DNA from: Flavivirga spongiicola
GTDB lineage: Bacteria > Bacteroidota > Bacteroidia > Flavobacteriales > Flavobacteriaceae
Length of the DNA: 64,000 nt
Reading direction: 5' to 3'
Assembly: GCF_030540825.1 (NCBI RefSeq)
Contig: NZ_JAUOEO010000001.1
Span: forward strand, 1,771,001-1,835,000
In this document: one piece after another, positions 53,947-61,557 of the stretch
Position numbering within the stretch: the first letter of the stretch is position 1
How the letters are laid out: every line of letters begins with the position of its first letter
Notes under the pieces: generated by a model
Databases searched by the model: none
What the model was told of the DNA's origin: nothing
The model's input: only the letters and a program-made list of their open reading frames with translations
Program-made: the position numbers and the translations under genes

Positions 53947-55473
53947 CTATTTTACGTATATTTTTGTTACAGCACTATTAACATTAATTCCCGATGCAGA
54001 CACAACCATGTCCCCGGCACTAGCTATTTCTAAATTAAAAGCAGCTTTTCCTGTATCATCTGCTTTCGCTATTTCATATATACCATCATTTTCCTTCCAT
54101 ACGCACACCGTACAACCAGAAATAGCAGTACTTACTTCTAGTTTGTTTTTACCCAATGTAAGTTGTTTTTCAACTTCTAATTTAGGCGTTTTGGGCGCTG
54201 CCGATCGCATATCTAATGTAGGATCGCCTAATAAATTTATCTCGCAAATACAAAGATGGTAAGCTTCAGAATTTTTAGCATCAGCTATCATTTCACTTTT
54301 AGCTTTCATTAATGCTTCTCCTGTAGTAGCATTATCATTCATGCCTGCCATCCAATACCTTGTCATCGTATGAGTAGTTCCATCAAGTTTTCCTTCCAAC
54401 ACCATCAATTTAAAGTCGTTACGATCAGAAAAATGAGGTTTCCCTGTACGAATTGGTGCTACTACAGCTACCGAACCTCCTTTAGGTTTTCTTATCATTT
54501 GCTCAACAATAGAAGGGTCCTTATCTGAATCATATTCACCTGTATTACAAGAAACCGTGGTAATTAGAGGATAAGCTCCTTCATTATTTAATTGTTGTAC
54601 ATGATCCCCAATAAAAGTAGATTTTCCCTCTAATAACCAAGCAGGTAAATGCCCATGTCCATGAATGTGCATTTTACTTGTTGTTTTGTTATTAATAAGG
54701 CTCACTAAATTTTCAGCACTAAGTTCGTAGCTCCCAAGTTTACCTTCTTCATCCCATGGCGTTTCAGATGAAAAAAAGCGTTTCGAATTTCCATTCCAAA
54801 CTTTTGAAAGGTAACCATCCCAACTATTACGGACCTTAGCATAAGCGGGTTGATCTGTACACGTATATACCATATTACTAGCAAAGCTACCTGTAGGGTA
54901 ATTAGCTTCATAAGCTATAACTTTTTCGGTGAATGCTATGACGTCTTCTCTTGTACGTACTGGTATTCTTCCTAAACCGATACTGCCATCAGGATACGTA
55001 ATGGCCTCTTGGTCATCTTTAAACTCACCGTAAATACCATCATTATCCGCATCCCAATTTGTAGGGCTTAAATAAATAATATCTGTGGGAATACCTTTGG
55101 GTTCTTGTTGATGAACCGTAATATGTCCGCCTGGTACAACACCTTTATCATTTGGTTGGCTATCCCCCCCTAGCACAACCCATTTAACACCGTAATTTTC
55201 TATATAATCTCTAACGCATAATCTTATTTTCTCTTGAATATTTGTTGCATTATAGTCCTTACTAATATCCGAAACCGTTATTATTTTCGTCGATTTTCCT
55301 ATAGATTTTTTCCAATCTGCATAGGCTTGCCAAGCTTCAGCCAAATCATTATTGGTAATTAACAATACTTTGTAACTTTCAGGCTTTACCGGGTTATTAC
55401 ATGCCGTGAATATTATTATACTAGTTAATAACATTAAACTTTTAAACCCAACACTTTTTCTTAATTTATACAT
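53947..55473 (-). CDS. C25 family (gingipain-like) cysteine peptidase, lipoprotein
   Basis: 508 residues. Lipoprotein signal LMLLTSIIIFTACNN. The gingipain catalytic core is visible: VVLGGDSQPNDKGVVPGG, IPTDIIYLSPTNWDADNDGIYGEF (Ca-binding loop), LGRIPVRTREDVIAFTEKVIAYE, HIHGHGHLPAW with the catalytic His, and ITTVSCNTGEYD with the catalytic Cys. The protein ends with an Ig-like domain (LEVEKQLTLGKNKLEVSTAISGCTVCVW). Unlike gingipains it has a lipobox and no recognisable T9SS sorting domain; PorU, the sortase, is also C25 but has a different architecture. Substrate unknown. Confidence 0.88.
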   Translation of the reverse strand: MYKLRKSVGFKSLMLLTSIIIFTACNNPVKPESYKVLLITNNDLAEAWQAYADWKKSIGKSTKIITVSDISKDYNATNIQEKIRLCVRDYIENYGVKWVVLGGDSQPNDKGVVPGGHITVHQQEPKGIPTDIIYLSPTNWDADNDGIYGEFKDDQEAITYPDGSIGLGRIPVRTREDVIAFTEKVIAYEANYPTGSFASNMVYTCTDQPAYAKVRNSWDGYLSKVWNGNSKRFFSSETPWDEEGKLGSYELSAENLVSLINNKTTSKMHIHGHGHLPAWLLEGKSTFIGDHVQQLNNEGAYPLITTVSCNTGEYDSDKDPSIVEQMIRKPKGGSVAVVAPIRTGKPHFSDRNDFKLMVLEGKLDGTTHTMTRYWMAGMNDNATTGEALMKAKSEMIADAKNSEAYHLCICEINLLGDPTLDMRSAAPKTPKLEVEKQLTLGKNKLEVSTAISGCTVCVWKENDGIYEIAKADDTGKAAFNLEIASAGDMVVSASGINVNSAVTKIYVK

Positions 55474-55909
55474 ACGTCAAATTATTTTAGCACATAAAAC
55501 TAAAAAAAATGATATCACTATCATTCTTAAAGTTTGTTAAAGTTGTTACCATTTACCATTTGAAATTACTGGTATTTGATCAAAAAAAGGAGTTTTTGTT
55601 GCAAGTCCAGCATTAAAGCTAACGTTTTGTACAAGATTAGTAAGGGGTTAAAACACACTTATTTTTCGGTTTAGCACTTAGTCAAATTTACAATTTTACT
55701 GTTATTTTTCTTTTATCCATCAAATTTAAAGTTGGAAACACTTTCATTTATATTTAAAAACGATTTAAAAAAGTTTCCAAATCGGCCAACGATGAATAAA
55801 TGCCTTTTATTACTTAAATCATCTTTTACTCTGACGAAATTATCATTTCTTCAGTCTTTACAAATTTCATTGCGGTAATTCGCAGCATAATTATAAAAGT
55901 AAAAAAGTT
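55474..55909. other. Divergent intergenic region with an inverted repeat
   Basis: 436 bp between the C25 peptidase and the DJ-1/PfpI gene. TTGGAAAC (55732-55739) and GTTTCCAA (55773-55780) form an 8-bp inverted repeat 33 bp apart, a possible operator for the nearby AraC regulator (weak). No coding sequence seen. Confidence 0.45.
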
Positions 55910-57010
55910 ATGCTTAAAAAACATCCTATTATTAAATGGACATTAATTTCAATTGTTAGTTTATTAATTCTTCTTATTTTATTTGGCGTATGGTTTATCA
56001 ATTTATTGCCTTTAGAGGATATGAAAAAAGATCTATCAGCTAGTAAAATTGAAGATATTTCTTATCTGTCAGATAATATTATCCATAAAAGAGGGAAAAT
56101 ATTAGCCGTAGTTACTAGTAGTAAAACTATGGGGGATAGTGGTAAAAGTACAGGCTATGAATTAACAGAATTATCACGTGCTTATTATATTTTTAAAGCA
56201 AATGGTTTTGAAGTTGATGTGGCAAGCCCATTAGGAGGCAAACCACCTATTGTTATTGACGATGATGATATGGGGACATTTGATTATGCTTTTCTAAACG
56301 ATTCCATTGCTCAATATAAAACGAGCCATACCATAGCTATGAACGATGTTAAAGCAGAAGATTATCAAGCCGTATTTTTTGTTGGAGGGAAAGGCGCTAT
56401 GTTTGATTTTCCAGAAAACAAAAAAATTCAATCTATTATACGTGATTACTATCAATCTGGAAAAGTTGTAGGAGCCGTTTGTCATGGGCCTTCAGCATTG
56501 GTAAATGTAACTCTTGATAATGGCCGCCACCTTTTAGAGAATAAAACCGTGAGCAGTTTTACAAATAAAGAAGAACTGCTTCTAATTCCAGACGCAAAAT
56601 CAATATTTCCTTTTCTTTTACAAGATAAATTAGCTTCACAAGGAGCTCGTTTTAATGAAGGTGCCATGTATTTAGAAACCATTAGTCATGATAAAAATTT
56701 AGTGACGGGACAAAATCCATGGTCTACATGGAAGTTGGCTGAAACTATGATAAAACAAATGGGTTATACACCTAAGCATAGACAAATAACTGGAGAAGAA
56801 AATGCTGGAAAAGTCTTATTGGTCTATGAAAAAGAAGGTTCTGAAAAGGCAAAAGAATTAATAGATAAACTAATTCAAGAAAAAAAGCCTGTTGATCGAT
56901 TATTAATAGCGTCACATAGTACTATAGCTGCAATGAAAGGAGAAATAGGACGTTTCTTTGGTTTGATTGGGTTAACTTCTTATGCCAAAAGTAAATCTGA
57001 ATCTAAATAG
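55910..57010 (+). CDS. Membrane-anchored DJ-1/PfpI family protein
   Basis: 366 residues. Membrane segment WTLISIVSLLILLILFGVWFINLL at the N-terminus, then a ThiJ/PfpI domain with VDVASPLGGKPPIV, AVFFVGGKGAMFDFPENK and VVGAVCHGPSALVNV, where Cys is the nucleophile at the elbow, as in Hsp31/PfpI proteins with glyoxalase or chaperone activity. A tail of 100 residues (TGEENAGKVLLVYEKEGSEKAKELIDKLIQE) is not recognised. Directly followed by an AraC-type regulator. Confidence 0.88.
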   Translation: MLKKHPIIKWTLISIVSLLILLILFGVWFINLLPLEDMKKDLSASKIEDISYLSDNIIHKRGKILAVVTSSKTMGDSGKSTGYELTELSRAYYIFKANGFEVDVASPLGGKPPIVIDDDDMGTFDYAFLNDSIAQYKTSHTIAMNDVKAEDYQAVFFVGGKGAMFDFPENKKIQSIIRDYYQSGKVVGAVCHGPSALVNVTLDNGRHLLENKTVSSFTNKEELLLIPDAKSIFPFLLQDKLASQGARFNEGAMYLETISHDKNLVTGQNPWSTWKLAETMIKQMGYTPKHRQITGEENAGKVLLVYEKEGSEKAKELIDKLIQEKKPVDRLLIASHSTIAAMKGEIGRFFGLIGLTSYAKSKSESK

Positions 57011-57052
57011 ATAAAATGCTTTTTTGGTTGATTTAGAAGGCATAAATCCTTA

Positions 57053-58162
57053 ATGATTTGTGCTTTCTTTCTGGTAAATATTCCTAAATTTGAGGAAAAT
57101 AGTGTATTGAGTTTTTTAGAAATACTTCTTATTATTGTTAGTAGTGCAGGACTTTTGCATGGTGTTTTATTTGCTTTCTATTTATGCTTTTTTAAAAAGA
57201 AAAAAACGCTAACCAATCTTTTATTGGGATTGATTTTAATTTTTATGGCATTTAGAATCGGTAAATCTGTAATGATGAATTTTGGAGATGACCTAGAGCC
57301 TATATTTATTTTTGCAGGATTGGCTACTTTACTATTAATTGGTCCATTATTAAGATGGTATATGTTAGGAATGACTAGACCCGATTTTAAGTTGCCAAAA
57401 AACCATATGATGGAATTAATTCCATTTTTTTTAATTTTTGTATCTAGTTTATTTATCACAAAAGAATGGTTTGAAAACAATAATAAAACAGCCATCATAT
57501 TATTTTCAAGTGTTCTTATTTTTATTTATCTGCATTTCGCTTTTTATATTTTTAAATCTTGGCGAACTATTCAAAAGGTAAAGAATGGCTATCAAAAAGA
57601 GACGCAAACGAAATCACAAAAAGCAATATTTAATTGGTTACGTTTATTAATTATAGGCTTTGTATTTATTTGGGGTTCGTATGTTTTAAATATTTTAGAT
57701 GATGAAGTACCGTATATTATTGGTCCTATGGTATATTCTTTAGTGATCTATTTTTTAAGCTATAAAGCATTTCAACTAAAAGCTACAGAGATTGATGGAG
57801 AAGCTTTTAAAGCCAATGATAACACCATATTATTTAAAGAAATTTCTAAATTAATTGTAGACGATAAATTATACTTGGAGTCTGATTTGTCACTTTCAAA
57901 ATTAAGTACCTTGATTGGGCAAAGTACACAAAAGACATCTTCGGTTATAAATCAACATGCCAAACGAAATTTTAATGATTTTATCAATTATTATCGAATT
58001 CAGGATGCAAAAAAAATACTTTCAAGTGCAGAAAGTGAAAAGTTTACCATTTCTTCAATAGCTTTTGATACAGGCTTTAGTAGCTTATCTTCTTTTAACA
58101 GTGCCTTTAAAAAGTTTGAAGACATAACACCTTCTTCGTATAGAAAAAGACAACTTAAATAA
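57053..58162 (+). CDS. Membrane-bound AraC family transcriptional regulator
   Basis: 369 residues. Seven hydrophobic helices in the first 240 (for example LEILLIIVSSAGLLHGVLFAFYLCF, IFIFAGLATLLLIGPLLRWYML, LLIIGFVFIWGSYVLNIL), then the AraC HTH pair (LSKLSTLIGQSTQKTSSVINQHAKRNFNDFINYYRIQDAKKIL and TISSIAFDTGFSSLSSFNSAFKKFEDITPSSYRKRQ). This 7TM-plus-AraC design is common in flavobacteria. Lies 43 bp after the DJ-1 gene and may control it. Confidence 0.9.
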   Translation: MICAFFLVNIPKFEENSVLSFLEILLIIVSSAGLLHGVLFAFYLCFFKKKKTLTNLLLGLILIFMAFRIGKSVMMNFGDDLEPIFIFAGLATLLLIGPLLRWYMLGMTRPDFKLPKNHMMELIPFFLIFVSSLFITKEWFENNNKTAIILFSSVLIFIYLHFAFYIFKSWRTIQKVKNGYQKETQTKSQKAIFNWLRLLIIGFVFIWGSYVLNILDDEVPYIIGPMVYSLVIYFLSYKAFQLKATEIDGEAFKANDNTILFKEISKLIVDDKLYLESDLSLSKLSTLIGQSTQKTSSVINQHAKRNFNDFINYYRIQDAKKILSSAESEKFTISSIAFDTGFSSLSSFNSAFKKFEDITPSSYRKRQLK

Positions 58163-58270
58163 TTAAATGTAAAATAGTTGAGTCCATTGTCTGTAAGTTA
58201 GAATTTTACTCACTACAAATTGACAATGAGTAAAGGGGGCTTTATAAGCTAACGTGTTCCTTTAGTTTGT
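58163..58270. other. Gap with the left half of a dispersed repeat, left of the IS110 element
   Basis: TAACGTGTTCCTTTAGTTTG (58250-58269) matches the left half of the intact repeat at 62598-62731 (CAACGTGTTTCCTTAAGGTT, then TGT). The right half reappears on the other side of the IS element, from 59491. The 87 bp before it hold only a weak ATTGTC/GACAAT hairpin. Confidence 0.65.
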
Positions 58271-58284
58271 AATAAATATATTTA

Positions 58285-58440
58285 TATAGAGAAAGAGGAG
58301 AACTATAACGTGTTTTAGAATTACAGATCCAGTACACGTACAAGTCCTCTTTCCCTATTAAGTTGCTAAGAACCATTTGGAATACCAGGAGCGTAAGATC
58401 CCGATAAAGGAAGTAGTTAAAGCAACATATTTATAAACTC
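58285..58440 (+). ncRNA. Candidate bridge RNA of the IS110 element
   Basis: The left end can fold: GAAAGAGGA (58291-58299) with TCCTCTTTC (58345-58353), enclosing ACGTGT (58308-58313) with ACACGT (58334-58339); then GTTGCT (58362-58367) with AGCAAC (58421-58426) closing a larger loop. A 5' stem-loop followed by internal-loop structures is the plan of IS110-group bridge RNAs. TAAAGGAA (58405-58412) is the reverse complement of TTCCTTTA in the left flank. This is structure by eye only. Confidence 0.45.
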
Positions 58441-58453
58441 TAAATGTAAAAAT

Positions 58454-59446
58454 ATGAAAAATTACGAAGAAGCGATAGGGATTGATGTGTCAAAAAAGAC
58501 ATTGGATGCCTACTGTTATCAGGCCCGGTTGCACAAAGTGTTTGCTAATGATTTAAGTGGTTACAAAAGCATGATAAAATGGGTTTTAAGAGTATCAAAA
58601 ACAAGAGACGTTTTTTACTGTTTTGAGAATACGGGCTACTACTCATTAAAATTAGCCCTTTATCTAGATAGTCAAGATATTGTTTATGTAGAAGAAAGTC
58701 CGTTAAAGATAAAGCGTTCATCAGGTGTTGTAAAAGAGAAGACAGATCGTTTGGATGCGTGTTTAATAGCACGTTACGCTTGGTTATATAGGGAAGAGTT
58801 AGAGGCAAGTACAGTAAAGCGTTCGTCTCATCTAGAGCTAGGTAGATTATTAGCCTTACGAGATCAATTGGTTCGCAATAATGCAGGACTGAAGGGCACA
58901 TTAAAAGAGATGCAAGTACTTTTGTCTAGTTCTACGACAGATGCTGGATGTACAAGTTTAGTACGCAGTATTGCTTACTTACAAAAACAAATAAAAGGGA
59001 TAGAGCTTAGGATTACAGATATCATATCTACTGATGTTGAGATGAGTAGAAACTATGAGTTACTATCAAGTCTTAAAGGCGTAGGTTTGGTAATAGCTTG
59101 TCAACTTATTTACCATACAGGGAACTTTACACGGTTTTCTAGCTGGCGTGCCTTTTCGAGTTATTGTGGAACAGCTCCTTTCGGGTATCGATCAGGAACT
59201 AGTATTCACCGAAGAAAACAATGTCATTATTTAGGGGATAGAAAAATGAAAAGCTTATTGAGTATGGCCAGCGTATCAGCGATACAGCATGATAGTGAAC
59301 TTCACTTGTATTATAAGAGAAAGTTGGCAGAGGGAAAAGATAAAATGGTTGCCATAAATAATGTTAGAAATAAGCTAATAGCTAGAGCTTTTGCTGTTGT
59401 TAAACGAGGAACGCCTTATGTGATTCTTCAACAGCATGTTGCATAA
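58454..59446 (+). CDS. IS110 family transposase (DEDD recombinase)
   Basis: 330 residues. The N-terminal RuvC-like domain has GIDVSKKTLDAYC (first Asp), YCFENTGYYS (Glu) and EKTDRLDACLIARYAW (last two Asp). The C-terminal Tnp_IS116/IS110 domain is seen as LSSLKGVGLVIACQLIYHTGNFTRFSSWRAFSSYCGTAPFGYRSGTSI, including the conserved Ser, then RKQCHYLGDRKMKSLLSMASVSA. Intact and probably active. These enzymes use an element-encoded bridge RNA to choose target and donor sites. Confidence 0.95.
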   Translation: MKNYEEAIGIDVSKKTLDAYCYQARLHKVFANDLSGYKSMIKWVLRVSKTRDVFYCFENTGYYSLKLALYLDSQDIVYVEESPLKIKRSSGVVKEKTDRLDACLIARYAWLYREELEASTVKRSSHLELGRLLALRDQLVRNNAGLKGTLKEMQVLLSSSTTDAGCTSLVRSIAYLQKQIKGIELRITDIISTDVEMSRNYELLSSLKGVGLVIACQLIYHTGNFTRFSSWRAFSSYCGTAPFGYRSGTSIHRRKQCHYLGDRKMKSLLSMASVSAIQHDSELHLYYKRKLAEGKDKMVAINNVRNKLIARAFAVVKRGTPYVILQQHVA

Positions 59447-59490
59447 AAAACGATAATTTATTAGGATTTGACCTTGGAATACGTGTATGG

Positions 59491-59606
59491 TTAGTTGCGT
59501 AAGCTGGAACTAAGTTAGCAAAAGAAAACAAACCAGAGGAAAATCCGTAGGATTTTCCGAGTACACACAGAACAAGCGATTAACTATAGGACACGTTATT
59601 GGCTAC
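59491..59606. repeat. Right part of dispersed repeat 1, next to the IS element
   Basis: GGTTAGTTGCG ... AAGTTAGCAAA ... GGAAAATCCG ... GGACACGTTATTGGCTAC. It aligns over its length with 62617-62731. The end pairs loosely with the start of the repeat (TAACGTGTTCC versus GGACACGTTA), so the whole unit is an imperfect palindrome. Confidence 0.8.
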
Positions 59607-59609
59607 AGT

Positions 59610-60398
59610 TTACTTTTTTCTATCCTTTAAAATCACATTTAACAAAACTATAATTAAGAATCCACATATAAGATATTCGGCAATAACATAATATCTTACT
59701 TTACTGCAATTAGGAACAATATCTCCATAACCACCTCCAAAAATTGTGGAAATACTGAAATATGTGAAGTCAGCATAATTCCAATGGTTATTGTCAGAAA
59801 CTAGATTTTCTAATTCGTTTTCCTTTTCGGCTATTCTTATTTCTATATTTTTATCAATTATCGTAGACTCAGCAGCAATGTTCTTTGCAATTCTTTTAAT
59901 GAGTCTATTATTCTCTAAATCACTTAATGTAACAACCTTAAATTCAGGAATGATTTGCTCATAATTTACAAACTCTCCTGAATTAGCTCCAATAAATTTC
60001 TCGTCATCAATTACAAGGTAGTATTCAAGCCTTTTAGTGTAGTTGTAAAATTTGAAATGAAAATTCAATGAATCTAATCTGAACGTTGCAAAATAGTATC
60101 GTTCCGCTACTATATTATCACTAATGTCTAATGCTCTTATGGATTCTATTTTTTCTAGATTTGTAGCTTGAAATTTATCCCAAATTTCTGGGTAATTGTA
60201 AAAAGAACTCCTCTGCGAATTAAGATTTCTTAATTCAGTTTTTAGTTCATTAATTCTATTTGTTAATCTTTGAGAATCTACTTGTTCTTTAATTAGAAAG
60301 CATTCTGGTGATTTATTATAAACATTTTTGTAGAAGCCAGCAAAAATCAACATTATTGTGACATAAGCCCCAAAAAAAAGTAATACTCGTTTTATCAT
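59610..60398 (-). CDS. Potassium-channel-like membrane protein
   Basis: 262 residues. Membrane segment VLLFFGAYVTIMLIFAGFY at the N-terminus, a soluble stretch of about 170 residues rich in charged helices (RLTNRINELKTELRNLNSQRSSF, NIEIRIAEKENELENLV), a pore helix and filter TYFSISTIFGGGYGDIVPNCS, and a last helix YVIAEYLICGFLIIVLLNVIL. GYGD is the selectivity filter of K+ channels (two-transmembrane type). The large extracytoplasmic insert between first helix and pore is unusual. Two genes (this and the next) lie between copies of dispersed repeats. Confidence 0.78.
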   Translation of the reverse strand: MIKRVLLFFGAYVTIMLIFAGFYKNVYNKSPECFLIKEQVDSQRLTNRINELKTELRNLNSQRSSFYNYPEIWDKFQATNLEKIESIRALDISDNIVAERYYFATFRLDSLNFHFKFYNYTKRLEYYLVIDDEKFIGANSGEFVNYEQIIPEFKVVTLSDLENNRLIKRIAKNIAAESTIIDKNIEIRIAEKENELENLVSDNNHWNYADFTYFSISTIFGGGYGDIVPNCSKVRYYVIAEYLICGFLIIVLLNVILKDRKK

Positions 60399-60431
60399 TC
60401 TAAGCTTCTATAAAAATGTTATCGAAATTTA

Positions 60432-60716
60432 TTATTTGTTTGTTATATTCTCTCCAAAAGCTGTCCAACCAATATTTTTGCGACCGAAATATACAATTGG
60501 ACTTGATCCATGAACATTTTCTGAATTTAAAATTTTATTGAAATGAGATTCATCAGAATCATAAAATTTGATGTTGGTGACTTTATCATTTTCAGCCGTA
60601 AATTCTTCACATTCGTATTTATCATTATCATCATACCTGAAGTAAAAGAACTTTGATTTATTTGAATTAATATCTTGTTTAAAGAATGTATGCCAATTAT
60701 AGTTTTTATTTTTCAT
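60432..60716 (-). CDS. Hypothetical small protein
   Basis: 94 residues from ATG 60716 (MKNKNYNWHTFFKQDINSNK). The composition is hydrophilic and Asn/Lys/Asp-rich, with repeated FYFRYDDNDKYECEEF and VYFGRKNIGW. Not recognised. Lies 33 bp before the channel gene on the same strand and may be cotranscribed. Confidence 0.5.
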   Translation of the reverse strand: MKNKNYNWHTFFKQDINSNKSKFFYFRYDDNDKYECEEFTAENDKVTNIKFYDSDESHFNKILNSENVHGSSPIVYFGRKNIGWTAFGENITNK

Positions 60717-61019
60717 GTATTTAGCTTTAAATTGTTGCCAACTCTTTAATAAACACAATATTGCGTATACCCACCTTATTTAGGGGAGTAAACGCAATAG
60801 AGTCACGTTTATTTTTTATACATGAATCAAATATAAGAAATATCTCTCGATATTGAATGCTGTACTATTCTGCCCAATATTCTCCTTGTTCTTTTATAGC
60901 ACTCGTTGCAAACGAGTGCTAGCCCTTATAATGAAAACTATGTTTTTAAATTAGCTTAGAAAAGCTTGTTTTTTAACTCAGTTCTTTGTTGGTAGATCGT
61001 TTTTTATCTACAATTTGAT
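60717..61019. repeat. Gap with dispersed repeat 2, copy A
   Basis: Copy A of a 138-bp repeat (60785-60922): GAGTAAACGCAATAGAGTCA ... TGCCCAATATTCTCC ... and a terminal hairpin TAGCACTCGTT GCA AACGAGTGCTA (60897-60921), a perfect 11-bp stem. Copy B is at 62734-62874. No gene. Confidence 0.8.
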
Positions 61020-61442
61020 TTAGCTGTTGTAACTGTTTTTTTCCTCTGGCTTATCACTAAGATACTGCACGAATTCATACTGATTTCCATCAGCATCAGC
61101 AAAATAGTCCCTAATTCTGAATTGCTCCACTTCTTTTGGATAATCTCGTTTGTATCCATTGCTAAGAAGGTTGCTAGCTATTTCCTCTACGTTCTGTACA
61201 ACAAAACCTATGTGATTTATTCCTATTTTGTCATAGTTCTTGTCAGCTTTCAAATCACTTTGCTTAGCTTGGTTAATAGCCAGATAAGTATCATCATCAC
61301 CTAGATGAATCCACTCTCTCATATCGTTACCACCACCTCTTATCTTGAAATGAGGAAAAGCGGTTTGGAAGAACTTGACTGCTTCCTGCAAATCATTTAC
61401 TGTAATATTAGCGTGTTCTAAATAAATATTCTGTGTTCTCAT
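61020..61442 (-). CDS. VOC family protein (glyoxalase/bleomycin resistance fold)
   Basis: 140 residues. Two beta-alpha-beta-beta-beta modules: QNIYLEHANITVNDLQEAVKFFQTAFPHFKIRGGG (His and first metal ligand region) and KIGINHIGFVVQNVEEIASNLLSNGYKRDYPKEVEQFRIRDYFADADGNQYEFVQYL (second His and Glu). Probably a metal-dependent lyase, isomerase or resistance protein. Its upstream region holds a perfect lux-box-like palindrome, and the gene before it on the same strand is a LuxR-type regulator. Confidence 0.88.
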   Translation of the reverse strand: MRTQNIYLEHANITVNDLQEAVKFFQTAFPHFKIRGGGNDMREWIHLGDDDTYLAINQAKQSDLKADKNYDKIGINHIGFVVQNVEEIASNLLSNGYKRDYPKEVEQFRIRDYFADADGNQYEFVQYLSDKPEEKNSYNS

Positions 61443-61504
61443 AATATTTTGTTTTTAATTTAGAACAAATATTACATTATTGCAGGAGTAATAAAACGGA
61501 CTTA

Positions 61505-61538
61505 AGTACAGAAAAGAACCTGTACTATAGTACAGGTT
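61505..61538. promoter_or_regulatory. Lux-box-like perfect palindrome upstream of the VOC gene
   Basis: ACCTGTACTATAGTACAGGT (61518-61537) is a perfect palindrome and matches the Vibrio fischeri lux box ACCTGTAGGATCGTACAGGT at 17 of 20 positions. A third half site AGTACAG lies at 61505-61511. It lies between the luxR stop and the VOC start, centred about 85 bp before the VOC ATG. It could also act as a terminator of the luxR transcript, since C/T-rich bases follow on the minus strand. Confidence 0.6.
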
Positions 61539-61557
61539 AAGAAAAAATGAAAGTAAG

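Larger units (their letters stand above)
58271..59490 (+). mobile_element. IS110-family insertion sequence (about 1.2 kb)
   Basis: Boundaries are inferred from the repeat it interrupts: the left flank ends at about TTTAGTTTGT (58270) and the right flank starts at about TTAGTTGCGT (59491). The element has no terminal inverted repeats, a long non-coding left end of about 183 nt and a short right end of about 44 nt, the layout of the IS110 group. Ends are uncertain by a few bases. Confidence 0.75.

Noticed and set aside
61517..61538. Evidence for acyl-homoserine-lactone quorum sensing from the lux-box-like site
   Set aside because: The neighbouring regulator has a GAF domain and no autoinducer-binding domain, and no luxI-type synthase is present in the window.
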